From: Rhodocyclaceae bacterium
GTDB lineage: Bacteria; Pseudomonadota; Gammaproteobacteria; Burkholderiales; Rhodocyclaceae
Length of the DNA stretch: 62,485 nt
Direction of reading: 5' to 3'
NCBI GenBank assembly: GCA_011391215.1
Contig: JAABQX010000048.1
Location: 1 to 62,485 of the forward strand
Part shown: positions 36,806 through 45,196 of the stretch, one piece after another
How the letters are laid out: every line of letters starts with the position of its first letter
Position numbering within the stretch: position 1 is the first letter of the stretch
Made by a program: the position numbers and the translations under genes
The notes under the pieces: generated by a model
Seen by the model: only the letters and a program-made list of their open reading frames with translations
Databases searched by the model: none
Told to the model about the DNA's origin: nothing

Positions 36806-37312
36806 ATGCCGCAAAGATGGCTGCAAATCAAAGGGGATCCCTCGGTACGCGCTTTCCTTTTCGAGCAACAGCGCGTGGAGAGTCTTTTTGACACCTCTAT
36901 CGATCAGGTACATGCGCTTGTTACGGCGCTACTGACGCGCAAGGGGGTGTTCCACGCGAAGATTCATTACTCGTCGAGCCAGCTGACCTGCTGGTTTGCC
37001 CGCGACCCTTTCTGCTATGAAAAGTTTCTCCGGGAGGAGGTACTTGAGGAAGGTTTCCTTGACCGTTTCCCGGATGCCGATCACGCCGGACGCACTCCAG
37101 TGATCGATGCTGCGGGGATCGACCGCCTGCTCGGCGAGTTCCGGCGCCTGCGGCTGACCGATGAAACGATCTACCTGCGCAATGTGGCAGTGAATCTTAT
37201 CAACGGCATGATCAACATGTCCTTCTCATGCGACGGCACCCATTACATCGACCATAAGACGTTTTTTGCAAAGCTCGACAATTTTGAAACCTTGGACACG
37301 GAGATCCCATGA
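36806..37312 (+). CDS. Hypothetical protein (168 aa)
   Basis: A soluble protein beginning MPQRWLQIKGDPSVRAFLFE. It contains H-A-K-I-H-Y-S-S-S-Q-L-T-C-W-F-A-R-D-P-F-C near 50-70 and ends D-K-type acidic/aromatic sequence (H-K-T-F-F-A-K-L-D-N-F-E-T-L). No family recognised. Its TGA overlaps the ATG of the DUF2189 gene. It comes directly after the carbonic anhydrase relic. Confidence 0.55.
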   Translation: MPQRWLQIKGDPSVRAFLFEQQRVESLFDTSIDQVHALVTALLTRKGVFHAKIHYSSSQLTCWFARDPFCYEKFLREEVLEEGFLDRFPDADHAGRTPVIDAAGIDRLLGEFRRLRLTDETIYLRNVAVNLINGMINMSFSCDGTHYIDHKTFFAKLDNFETLDTEIP

Positions 37313-38079
37313 CCGAACAGACCTCTCCCACCCCGGAGCACCCGCCCTTTCCAACCATTCGTACCGTACCGCCAGAGCGCCCGCTGCTCTGGCTCAAGCT
37401 GGGTTGGGCCGACCTGATGGCCTGCCCGGGGTCGAGCCTGTTCTACGGCTTGTGCTTCGTGGCCGGCGGACTGCTCATGGTTGCCACCCTCGGCGGAGCA
37501 CCCGAGTACATCGCCGCCGTTACGTCGGGCTTTCTGATCGGCGGCCCGTTCCTTGCTATCGGACTCTACGAGATCAGCCGCCGCCGCATACAACAACTGC
37601 CCTGCAATCTCGTCGCGACCATGACCGCATGGAAAAGCAACGTCTCCAATCTGGCTATCTTCGCTGCCGTGCTGCTGGTGCTCTTTCTCGTCTGGGCGCG
37701 CGCCTCGCTGGTTGTCTTTGCCCTGTTCTATTCAGGGGAGGTTCCGACCATGGCGACCTTCATGCGCCATGTCATTTCCACCGATCACATCGACTTTCTG
37801 ATCGCCTATTTTGCGGTCGGCGGAATCTTCGCCCTGATCGCCTTCGCCATCAGCCTGGTCTCGATCCCGCTCATGCTTGACCGCGGCCACGATGCCATCA
37901 CTGCGGCCATCGTCAGTGTGCGCGCCCTGCTGGCGAACATCCCGGCAATGTTCGTCTGGGCCGGCATCATCGCGTTGTTTGGCGGCATCGGGCTGGTAAC
38001 CTTCTTCGTGGGCATTCTGATCGCGGGGCCGCTCCTGGGGCATGCCACGTGGCACGCCTATCGCGACCTGGTGGAATAG
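37309..38079 (+). CDS. DUF2189 family membrane protein
   Basis: A 256-residue protein with about six membrane helices. The start R-T-V-P-P-E-R-P-L-L-W-L-K-L-G-W-A-D-L and the later H-A-T-W-H-A-Y-R-D-L match DUF2189, a family of inner-membrane proteins of unknown function. It overlaps the preceding gene by four bases. A 24-bp repeat copy starts eight bases after the stop. Confidence 0.88.
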   Translation: MTEQTSPTPEHPPFPTIRTVPPERPLLWLKLGWADLMACPGSSLFYGLCFVAGGLLMVATLGGAPEYIAAVTSGFLIGGPFLAIGLYEISRRRIQQLPCNLVATMTAWKSNVSNLAIFAAVLLVLFLVWARASLVVFALFYSGEVPTMATFMRHVISTDHIDFLIAYFAVGGIFALIAFAISLVSIPLMLDRGHDAITAAIVSVRALLANIPAMFVWAGIIALFGGIGLVTFFVGILIAGPLLGHATWHAYRDLVE

Positions 38080-38087
38080 CCAAAATT

Positions 38088-38111
38088 GCCGTCCCGCCAG
38101 AGCAGACTTTT
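38088..38111 (-). repeat. 24-bp dispersed repeat, copy 5
   Basis: Two mismatches to consensus on the minus strand (TCTGCTCTGG in place of TCGGCGCTGG). It lies between the convergent DUF2189 and psiE stops. Confidence 0.85.
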
Positions 38112-38159
38112 TGCGTCCGGTATTCTGATCATGCAGCGGGCCCTTCTCACTGCCGGAGC

Positions 38160-38606
38160 TCACTCACGGACTAAGGGCTTTGCGGAGCCTTCACTGGCGT
38201 CCTCGTTATAGGGGAAGCGCACATGGCCATAGCGGATGATCAACACACCCAGCGTCAGCAGGAAAATTGCCGCCGCCACGGCCAGCATCCGCCACTCGGT
38301 CATTTCCTTGATATCGAGAATCAGGTAGCGCGCCAGCGCCACCATGGCGATGTACATCGGGAAGCGTACGGGCAGCTGTCCGGACTTGAAGTACTGGCCG
38401 ATCATTGCCAGCACTTCGAGATAAAGGAACATCAGCAGCAGGTCGGCGAGTTGCACCCGGTGGGCGCTGATCATGGCCATGACCTCGTGGTACATGGCCA
38501 CGGTGGTGGCAATGCCGATGGCCAGCAGGCCGAGATATTCGACGATATCGAGACCGCCGCTGAAGACGCGGCGCAGGCGGTCGAAGGTGTGGGAGCGGAT
38601 ATCCAT
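38160..38606 (-). CDS. psiE: PsiE-type phosphate-starvation-inducible membrane protein
   Basis: About 148 residues from ATG 38606 (MDIRSHTFDRLRRVFSGGLD); the only longer start is a TTG. Four membrane helices, with L-L-L-M-F-L-Y-L-E-V-L-A-M-I and P-M-Y-I-A-M-V-A-L-A-R-Y-L-I-L-D, are typical of PsiE. Function is unknown; PsiE also occurs in mobile heat-resistance islands. Convergent with DUF2189. Confidence 0.88.
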   Translation of the reverse strand: MDIRSHTFDRLRRVFSGGLDIVEYLGLLAIGIATTVAMYHEVMAMISAHRVQLADLLLMFLYLEVLAMIGQYFKSGQLPVRFPMYIAMVALARYLILDIKEMTEWRMLAVAAAIFLLTLGVLIIRYGHVRFPYNEDASEGSAKPLVRE

Positions 38607-38787
38607 AGGGAGGTGCAGGGGCAAGTAGCACTACTACGCTGCGACAGTGGAACTCTACCGCAAATGGCCTGTCGCCGGTATTCTCCCGACGGCAAGCCAA
38701 CATCGGGGTCAGGGTTGTTGTCCGACAAACAAAGCAGGATAATCAGTACCTGCTGATGCACGCTCCCGCGCATGGCCATCACACAAC

Positions 38788-39372
38788 ATGACCAGCTACC
38801 TTTTCATCATTCTCGGCGCCGTTCTCGTCAATAACGTCGTCTTCGTCCGCATCCTCGGGCTGTGCCCTTTCATGGGGGTGTCGAAAAAGCTGGAAACCGC
38901 CATCGGCATGGGTGCCGCGACGACCTTCGTGCTGACGCTGGCCAGCGGCACCAGCTACGTGATCGACAACTGGCTGCTGATCCCGAACGACCTGACTTAT
39001 CTGCGCACGCTGTCGTTCATCGTCACCATCGCCTCGATAGTTCAGTTAACCGAGCTGATCATCCAGAAAACCAGCCCCTTGCTGCATCAGGTGCTGGGCA
39101 TCTACCTGCCGCTCATTACCACCAACTGCGCGGTGCTGGGCGTGCCACTCTTGAACATCGGCATGCGCCATAACTTCGTCGAGTCGATGATGTTCGGTTT
39201 CGGCTCGGCGATCGGTTTCACCCTGGCCCTGGTGATGTTCGCCGGCATCCGCGAGCGCCTCGAAGGCGCCGACGTGCCGGTGCATTTTCGCGGCACGGCC
39301 ATTGCCATGATCACCGCCGGCATCATGAGCCTGGCCTTCATGGGCTTCGCGGGTCTGGACAAATACAAGTAA
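38788..39372 (+). CDS. rnfA: Rnf electron-transport complex subunit A
   Basis: A 194-residue, six-helix membrane protein with [17 protein letters not shown] near the start and T-N-C-A-V-L-G-V in the middle, each with a conserved Cys that holds the membrane-embedded iron-sulfur centre shared with RnfE. First gene of rnfABCDGE. The Rnf complex moves electrons between ferredoxin and NAD+ using a Na+ or H+ gradient. The promoter should lie in 38607-38787, shared with psiE. Confidence 0.95.
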   Translation: MTSYLFIILGAVLVNNVVFVRILGLCPFMGVSKKLETAIGMGAATTFVLTLASGTSYVIDNWLLIPNDLTYLRTLSFIVTIASIVQLTELIIQKTSPLLHQVLGIYLPLITTNCAVLGVPLLNIGMRHNFVESMMFGFGSAIGFTLALVMFAGIRERLEGADVPVHFRGTAIAMITAGIMSLAFMGFAGLDKYK

Positions 39373-39385
39373 TGGCTCCCAACGC

Positions 39386-39946
39386 ATGATCGCAGCGATT
39401 CTCGTCATGGCCATCGGCGCCGTGCTGCTGGGCGCGGCGCTGGGTTATGCCGCCATCAAATTCAAGGTCGAAGGCGACCCGCTGGTCGAGAAGATCGACG
39501 CCATCCTGCCACAGACGCAATGCGGCCAGTGCGGCTACCCCGGCTGCAAGCCTTACGCCGAAGCCATCGCCAAGGGCGACGCGGAAATCAACTGCTGCCC
39601 GCCCGGCGGCGAGGAAGGCATCAAGAAGCTCGCCGACCTGCTCGGCCGCGAATTCAAGGAATTGTCGGGCGAGCACGGCATCGAAAAGCCCAAAAGCGTT
39701 GCCTTTATCGACGAACAGACCTGCATCGGCTGCACCTTGTGCATCCAGGCCTGCCCGGTGGATGCCATCGTCGGTGCGGCCAAGCAAATGCACACCATCA
39801 TCGCCAGCCAATGCACGGGCTGTGAGCTATGCCTGCCGCCCTGCCCGGTGAACTGCATCACGATGGAACCGATCACCGAAAACGTCGAAACCTGGAAGTG
39901 GAAGTATCCGGTGTTTCCGCTGCATCCTGCTGGTACAACCCACTGA
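39386..39946 (+). CDS. rnfB: Rnf complex subunit B (ferredoxin-like)
   Basis: A 186-residue protein with an N-terminal membrane anchor, a 4Fe-4S cluster domain starting at C46 ([14 protein letters not shown]), and two ferredoxin-type motifs, [12 protein letters not shown] and [12 protein letters not shown]. It accepts electrons from ferredoxin. The stop overlaps the rnfC start by one base (TGATG at 39944). Confidence 0.95.
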   Translation: MIAAILVMAIGAVLLGAALGYAAIKFKVEGDPLVEKIDAILPQTQCGQCGYPGCKPYAEAIAKGDAEINCCPPGGEEGIKKLADLLGREFKELSGEHGIEKPKSVAFIDEQTCIGCTLCIQACPVDAIVGAAKQMHTIIASQCTGCELCLPPCPVNCITMEPITENVETWKWKYPVFPLHPAGTTH

Positions 39947-41703
39947 TGCTGCGCGAACTCTTCAACTTCCATGGCGGCGTCAAGCCGGCTTACAACAAGG
40001 AAGCCTCGAACGGTCTGCCGATCGCCGATGCCTTTACGCTGGCGCCCCCCGCCGAACTGGCGATTCCGTTGCACCAGAGTATCGGCGGCGTACCGCACCC
40101 GCTGGTCAAGGCGGGCGACCGGGTACTGAAGGGCCAGCTGATCGGCGCACCTGACGGCAATGTCACCTCGTCTGTCCATGCTTCCACCTCCGGCCTCGTC
40201 AAGGCCCTCGAGCCACGCCTGATGCCACACACATCAGGGCTCGAAGCTTTGTGCGTCATCCTTGCACCGGATGGCAAGGATGAATGGATCGAGCGCCAGC
40301 CGGTGCTCTGGCGCGAGATGAGTTCGGATGCCGTGCGCGATGCCCTGCGCGATGCCGGCGTCGTCGGGCTCGGTGGTGCGGTATTCCCCTCCTACCTGAA
40401 GATCAGCCCGGGCAAGAAAGGGTATCTCGACACGCTGGTGATCAACGGCGCCGAATGCGAGCCCTTCATCACCTGCGACGACCTGCAGATGCGCGAACGG
40501 CCCGAGTGCATCCTGCGCGGTGCGGGTATCCTGCGCGACTTGACGCAGGCCAAACAGGTGCTGATCGGCATCGAAGACAACAAGCCGGAAGCCATCGCCG
40601 CGATGCGCGCCGCAGTAATCGCCACCGGCGAGGCGCGCATCGAGATCGTGCCGGTGCCGACACGCTATCCGGCCGGCGGCGCCAAGCAGTTGATCCGCGT
40701 ACTGACCGGCATCGAAGTGCCGCATGGCAAACGCTCCACCGACTACGGCGTGCAGTGTTTCAACACCGGTACGGCCTGCGCCGTGTATGAGGCGCTCGAA
40801 CTCGGCCAGCCGCTGATCTCGCGCATCGTCACCGTCGCCGGCAACGTGGCACAGCCGCGCAACTACAGCGTGCGTTTCGGTACGTCGATGCGCGAACTGA
40901 TCGCACTGGCCGGACCGAAGCCGGATAGCGACCGCGTCATCATGGGCGGCCCGATGATGGGTTTCCGCATGCCGGCCGACACCGTGCCGGTGGTCAAGGC
41001 GACCAACTGCGTGCTGGTCGGATCGAAGCTGATGTTCCCGCCGCCACCGCCCGAAATGCCCTGCATCCGCTGCGGCGAATGCGCCAAGGCCTGCCCGGCC
41101 GACCTGGCGCCGTTCGAGATGTACTGGTTCTCCAAGGCAAAGATATTCGGCAAGGCGCAGGAGTACAACCTCTTCGACTGCATTGAATGCGGCTGTTGCG
41201 CCTACGTCTGCCCGTCGCGCATCCCGCTGGTGGATTACTATCGTTTCGCCAAGAGCGAAATCTGGGCGCGCGAAAACGAAAAGGCTGCCGCCGAAGCCGC
41301 CCGCGAACGCTACGAATTCCGCCAACAGCGCGAAGAACGTGAAAAGATAGAGAAAGCCGCCAAACTCGCTGCCAAGGCCGCCGAAACCAAAGCCAAGCTG
41401 GCGCAAGAAGAAGCGGCGAAGGCCGCTGCAGCAGCGGCAGCGGCCGATCCAGAAAAAGTCGGCGCTGGCGGTACGGCACAAGCCGCTAATCCACCCGCTA
41501 CAGAAGCACAAACAACGCCTGCCCCGGCCGCAACCGATGACAAGCTCGCGCTGATCGCTGCCGCGCAAGCGCGTGCCGCAGCAAAGAAAGCGGCCGTGGC
41601 ACCGCAAAATACCGAGCAGCTCACGCCCGCCCAGCAGGCCGAAGTTGCTAAAGCCGAAGCCCGGCGCGCCCTGGCCGAAAAACTCGAGGACGGCGCCGCA
41701 TGA
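39946..41703 (+). CDS. rnfC: Rnf complex subunit C (NADH-binding)
   Basis: About 585 residues from ATG 39946; the longer upstream frame lies inside rnfB. It has an NADH/FMN-binding Nqo1-like core (K-I-S-P-G-K-K-G-Y-L, G-G-A-V-F-P) and two 4Fe-4S motifs, C373-x2-C376-x2-C379-x3-C383 and C412-x2-C415-x2-C418-x3-C422. Residues 445-585 are an Ala/Lys/Glu-rich tail, helical then disordered, common in proteobacterial RnfC and variable in length. A 24-bp repeat copy is in frame in the tail and encodes K504 to A511. Confidence 0.95.
   Translation: MLRELFNFHGGVKPAYNKEASNGLPIADAFTLAPPAELAIPLHQSIGGVPHPLVKAGDRVLKGQLIGAPDGNVTSSVHASTSGLVKALEPRLMPHTSGLEALCVILAPDGKDEWIERQPVLWREMSSDAVRDALRDAGVVGLGGAVFPSYLKISPGKKGYLDTLVINGAECEPFITCDDLQMRERPECILRGAGILRDLTQAKQVLIGIEDNKPEAIAAMRAAVIATGEARIEIVPVPTRYPAGGAKQLIRVLTGIEVPHGKRSTDYGVQCFNTGTACAVYEALELGQPLISRIVTVAGNVAQPRNYSVRFGTSMRELIALAGPKPDSDRVIMGGPMMGFRMPADTVPVVKATNCVLVGSKLMFPPPPPEMPCIRCGECAKACPADLAPFEMYWFSKAKIFGKAQEYNLFDCIECGCCAYVCPSRIPLVDYYRFAKSEIWARENEKAAAEAARERYEFRQQREEREKIEKAAKLAAKAAETKAKLAQEEAAKAAAAAAAADPEKVGAGGTAQAANPPATEAQTTPAPAATDDKLALIAAAQARAAAKKAAVAPQNTEQLTPAQQAEVAKAEARRALAEKLEDGAA
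41454..41477 (+). repeat. 24-bp dispersed repeat, copy 6, in frame inside rnfC
   Basis: One mismatch to consensus (GGG to GGT, silent for Gly). It encodes K-V-G-A-G-G-T-A in the low-complexity RnfC tail, the same reading frame as the copy in the fecR-like gene. Confidence 0.9.
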
Positions 41704-42740
41704 AGAACTCTCCGCATTTACTCAAGCCGACCAGCGTGCGCAGCGTGATGCTGCGGGTACTGCTCGCCTTGATGCCCGGTATCGCCGCCTATGTCTGGTT
41801 CTTTGGCGGCGCCATTCTCGTGCAACTGGCGCTCGCCTCGACGACGGCCCTGCTTGCCGAGGCGCTGATGCTCAAGCTGCGTGGCAAACCCGTGTTCCTT
41901 TTCGTCAGCGACGGCAGCGCGCTGGTCGCCGCCTGGCTGGTCGCCCTCACTTTCCCGCCCATCGCCCCCTGGTGGCTTACCGTCAGTGGTGTACTGATCG
42001 CCATCGTCGTCGCCAAGCATTTGTATGGCGGGCTCGGGCAAAACCCCTTCAACCCGGCAATGGTGGCGTTTTGCACGATGATCGTCGCCTACCCGCAACT
42101 CATGTCGCAATGGCCGCGCGCCGAATTCACCGACCTCTCCGCGCAACTCAACGCGATTTTCGGCAGCCTGTTCGGCATCGACCGCCAACTCGACGCCATC
42201 ATCATGGCCACGCCGCTCGACGCCCTGCGCACCGTCCTCAGGGATGCCGAACAGAATGCGACCATCGCCGGCATCCTCGGCTCACATGCCACTTTCGGCA
42301 ATATCGGCGGACGCGGCTGGGAATGGATTGCCGGTGGTTATCTGCTGGGCGGGCTCTGGCTGATCCAGCAACGCATCATCACCTGGCACATCCCGGCAGC
42401 TTTCCTCTTCACCCTGGCGATCATTTCCGCCACGTTCAACATCGCCAATCCGGACCAGTTCGTCGGCGCCAATTTCCACCTGTTCACCGGCGGTGCGATG
42501 CTCGGCGCCTTCTTCATTGCCACCGATCCTGTCTCTGGCGCCACCACGCCGCTGGGCAAGCTGATCTTCGCTGCCGGCGCAGCCCTCTTGACCTGGATCA
42601 TCCGCAGTTTCGGTGCCTACCCAGACGGCATGGCTTTCGCCATCCTGCTGATGAACCTGCTGGTACCGCTGATTGACATGCACACCCAACCCAAGGTGTT
42701 CGGCCACAAGCGGAAAGCCGAGCCACGAGCGATGCCATGA
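41700..42740 (+). CDS. rnfD: Rnf complex subunit D
   Basis: A 346-residue membrane protein with about nine helices. The covalent FMN site is the threonine of D-P-V-S-G-A-T-T, T282 by count. G-G-L-G-Q-N-P-F-N-P-A-M near 105 is conserved in RnfD/NqrB. It carries the proposed ion path of the complex. Overlaps rnfC by four bases. Confidence 0.95.
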   Translation: MKNSPHLLKPTSVRSVMLRVLLALMPGIAAYVWFFGGAILVQLALASTTALLAEALMLKLRGKPVFLFVSDGSALVAAWLVALTFPPIAPWWLTVSGVLIAIVVAKHLYGGLGQNPFNPAMVAFCTMIVAYPQLMSQWPRAEFTDLSAQLNAIFGSLFGIDRQLDAIIMATPLDALRTVLRDAEQNATIAGILGSHATFGNIGGRGWEWIAGGYLLGGLWLIQQRIITWHIPAAFLFTLAIISATFNIANPDQFVGANFHLFTGGAMLGAFFIATDPVSGATTPLGKLIFAAGAALLTWIIRSFGAYPDGMAFAILLMNLLVPLIDMHTQPKVFGHKRKAEPRAMP

Positions 42741-43450
42741 ATTTCCCTGACTCGGCTCCGGTCACACCACCAACACCGCCCACGACGGGTGCCATGCGCA
42801 TTTCGGTGCACACGTCCGCCACCCTGCTGGTATTCACCTTGCTGTTCACCGCGTTCATGGCAGGCGTCTATCAGCTCACCAAACCGGTGCTGGAAGCCAC
42901 CGCACTGGACGCCAAGCGTCGCATGATTGCCGAAGTTCTACCGATGGCAAGTTACGACAACGACCTGCTCGCCGATGCCATCGAACTGCCCGCCAACGCC
43001 GAACTCAACCTGAGCGAGCCCACCCGCATCTATCGCGCCCGCAAGAACGGCCAGCCGGCCGCCCTCGTTTTCGAGGCCGCTGCGCTGAATGGTTATTCGG
43101 GCGAGATCCGCCTGATCCTCGCCGTACAGGCCGATGGCCGGCTCGCGGCGGTACGCGTTACCCAACACAAGGAAACCCCCGGACTCGGCGACTACATCGA
43201 CCCGAAAAAGGACAAGAACAAGGCTCAGCCCTGGATCAGCCAGTTCAACAACCGCAACTTCAGCGATACCCCGCGCGAAAAGTGGCGCGTGAAGAAGGAC
43301 GGCGGCAGCTTCGACCAGCATGTCGGCGCCACCATCTCGGCACGCGCCGTCACCAACACCACCGGCCGCGCGCTGGCCTGGGCGCTGGAACGCGCCGCTG
43401 CACTCTACGCCCTGCCCGACAATGCACGCTATGAGGAAAAAAACCCATGA
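42737..43450 (+). CDS. rnfG: Rnf complex subunit G
   Basis: A 237-residue protein with one N-terminal membrane helix (A-T-L-L-V-F-T-L-L-F-T-A-F-M) and a periplasmic FMN domain. The covalent FMN threonine is T199 in V-G-A-T-I-S-A; the E-T-P-G-L-G-D segment near 152 is typical. The Pro-rich first 15 residues (P-V-T-P-P-T-P-P-T-T-G) are longer than usual. Overlaps rnfD and rnfE by four bases each. Confidence 0.95.
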   Translation: MNFPDSAPVTPPTPPTTGAMRISVHTSATLLVFTLLFTAFMAGVYQLTKPVLEATALDAKRRMIAEVLPMASYDNDLLADAIELPANAELNLSEPTRIYRARKNGQPAALVFEAAALNGYSGEIRLILAVQADGRLAAVRVTQHKETPGLGDYIDPKKDKNKAQPWISQFNNRNFSDTPREKWRVKKDGGSFDQHVGATISARAVTNTTGRALAWALERAAALYALPDNARYEEKNP

Positions 43451-44142
43451 GCGCCCCCGTGAATGTCTATCGTGAAATCACCCACAACGGCCTGTGGAAG
43501 CAGAACGCCATCCTCGCCCAGTTACTCGGGCTGTGCCCCTTGCTGGCGGTCAGCACCTCGCTGGTGAATGCCGTCAGTCTGGGACTCGCCACCATCGTCG
43601 TCATGGGCCTGTCGAATTTCGCCGTCTCGGCATTGCGCAGCTTCATTCCGCACGAGGTGCGCATTCCCGTGTTCGTCCTGATCATCGCCGCACTGGTCAC
43701 CGTCGTCGACCTCGCCTTCAATGCCTTCCTGCATGACCTGTATCTCGTCCTCGGCATCTTCATCCCGCTGATCGTCACCAACTGCATCGTGCTGGCGCGG
43801 GTTGAAGCCTTCGCCGCCAAGAACCCTGCCGGCCTCTCGGCTTTCGACGGCGTGATGATGGGCATCGGTTTTGTCTGGGTCATCGGCCTGCTGGGCGCGA
43901 TTCGCGAGTTCATCGGCCAGGGCACGCTGTTCTCCGGCATCGAGATGATCATCCCCGGCGCCAGCGCCTGGCAGATCCTGCCTGATGACTATCCCGGTTT
44001 CCTGCTCGCCATCCTGCCGCCGGGCGCCTTCTTCGTCCTGGGATTGATGATCGCCGGCCGCAACTGGATCGAGCATCGCGCCAACGAACGGGCCCGCGCG
44101 CGCATGCGCGTGCAGCAGCAGAGCGCAGCAGCCGCTGCATGA
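43447..44142 (+). CDS. rnfE: Rnf complex subunit E
   Basis: A 231-residue, six-helix membrane protein homologous to RnfA, with L-L-G-L-C-P-L-L-A-V near the start and V-T-N-C-I-V-L-A-R in the middle holding the cluster cysteines. The C-terminal tail is Arg/Gln/Ala-rich. Its TGA overlaps the nth ATG (44139). Confidence 0.95.
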   Translation: MSAPVNVYREITHNGLWKQNAILAQLLGLCPLLAVSTSLVNAVSLGLATIVVMGLSNFAVSALRSFIPHEVRIPVFVLIIAALVTVVDLAFNAFLHDLYLVLGIFIPLIVTNCIVLARVEAFAAKNPAGLSAFDGVMMGIGFVWVIGLLGAIREFIGQGTLFSGIEMIIPGASAWQILPDDYPGFLLAILPPGAFFVLGLMIAGRNWIEHRANERARARMRVQQQSAAAAA

Positions 44143-44774
44143 AGCCGGCTGATCGCGTCGAATTCTTCCGCCGCCTGGCCGCTGTCGATCCGGCGCCGAA
44201 AACCGAGCTGGCGTACGCCACGCCTTTCCAGTTGCTGGTCGCGGTGATCCTCTCGGCGCAAGCAACCGACAAAAGCGTCAACCTCGCCACACGCGAACTG
44301 TTTCAGCACGCCCCCACGCCACAGGCCATGGCCGCGCTTGGTGAGGAAAAACTCGCCGACGCCATCAAGACCATCGGCCTTTACAAAACGAAAGCGAAGA
44401 ATGTCGCCGCCACGGCACGCCTGCTGCTGGAACGGCATAACGGGGAAGTGCCGCACGACCGCGCCGCACTCGAAGCCCTGCCGGGCGTCGGGCGCAAGAC
44501 GGCGAATGTCGTGCTGAATATCGTCTTCGGCGAGCCGACCATCGCCGTCGACACCCACATCTTCCGGCTGGGCAACCGTACCGGCCTCGCCCCCGGCAAG
44601 AATGTCGTCACTGTCGAAAAGAAACTGCTGAAGGCCGTTCCGGTGGAATACCGGCTGCATGCCCATCACTGGCTGATCCTGCATGGACGCTATGTCTGCA
44701 AGGCGCGCAAACCGGAATGCTGGCGCTGCATCGTGCGCGACCTGTGCGATTTCAAGGATAAAACCGATGTTTAA
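44139..44774 (+). CDS. nth: Endonuclease III
   Basis: A 211-residue DNA glycosylase/AP lyase for oxidised pyrimidines. The HhH motif L-P-G-V-G-R-K-T-A holds the catalytic K120, and D138 is in A-V-D-T-H-I-F-R. The 4Fe-4S loop at the C-terminus has the Cys of V-C-K, P-E-C-W-R-C and D-L-C. nth at the end of rnf operons is usual in proteobacteria. It overlaps rnfE by four bases and the DUF1841 gene by eight. Confidence 0.96.
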   Translation: MKPADRVEFFRRLAAVDPAPKTELAYATPFQLLVAVILSAQATDKSVNLATRELFQHAPTPQAMAALGEEKLADAIKTIGLYKTKAKNVAATARLLLERHNGEVPHDRAALEALPGVGRKTANVVLNIVFGEPTIAVDTHIFRLGNRTGLAPGKNVVTVEKKLLKAVPVEYRLHAHHWLILHGRYVCKARKPECWRCIVRDLCDFKDKTDV

Positions 44775-45186
44775 CCCCAGCCGCGACCAGGCACGCCGTT
44801 TCCTCATCGATGCCTGGCAAAAACGGCTGGCCAAGCTGCCCGCCACGCCGCTCGAAACCGTTGCCGCCGACATCGTCGCACTGCACCCGGAATACCACGC
44901 CCTGATTGAAAGCACCGATGCGCTGACGCGCGAGTGGACGCCCGAGGATGGCGCAACCAACCCTTTCCTGCACCTCTCGCTACACCTCGCCATTGAGGAG
45001 CAACTCTCGATCGACCAGCCGCCCGGCATCCGCGCCTCCTACGAAAGTCGGCTGAAGCGGGACGGCGACCGCCATGCTGCCCTGCATGACCTGCTCGACT
45101 GCCTGGGCGAGACACTTTGGCGCGCGCAACGTGACAGGCAGCCCCTCGATGCTGTAGCGTATCTCGACTGTATCCGCCGGAAATAA
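44767..45186 (+). CDS. DUF1841 family protein
   Basis: A 139-residue soluble protein starting MFNPSRDQARRFLIDAWQKR, with the DUF1841 pattern H-P-E-Y-H, N-P-F-L-H-L-S-L-H-L-A-I-E-E-Q near 75-90 and D-Q-P-P-G-I-R. Function unknown; common in betaproteobacteria beside nth. Starts within the end of nth. Confidence 0.9.
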   Translation: MFNPSRDQARRFLIDAWQKRLAKLPATPLETVAADIVALHPEYHALIESTDALTREWTPEDGATNPFLHLSLHLAIEEQLSIDQPPGIRASYESRLKRDGDRHAALHDLLDCLGETLWRAQRDRQPLDAVAYLDCIRRK

Positions 45187-45196
45187 GGAACTCGCC

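Noticed and set aside
28604-38111. Repeat copies after stop codons as intrinsic terminators
   Set aside because: The GC-rich part before the TTTT cannot form a proper hairpin, and several copies lie upstream of or inside genes.
40234-41607. A 457-codon open frame opposite rnfC
   Set aside because: Antisense shadow of rnfC without motifs.
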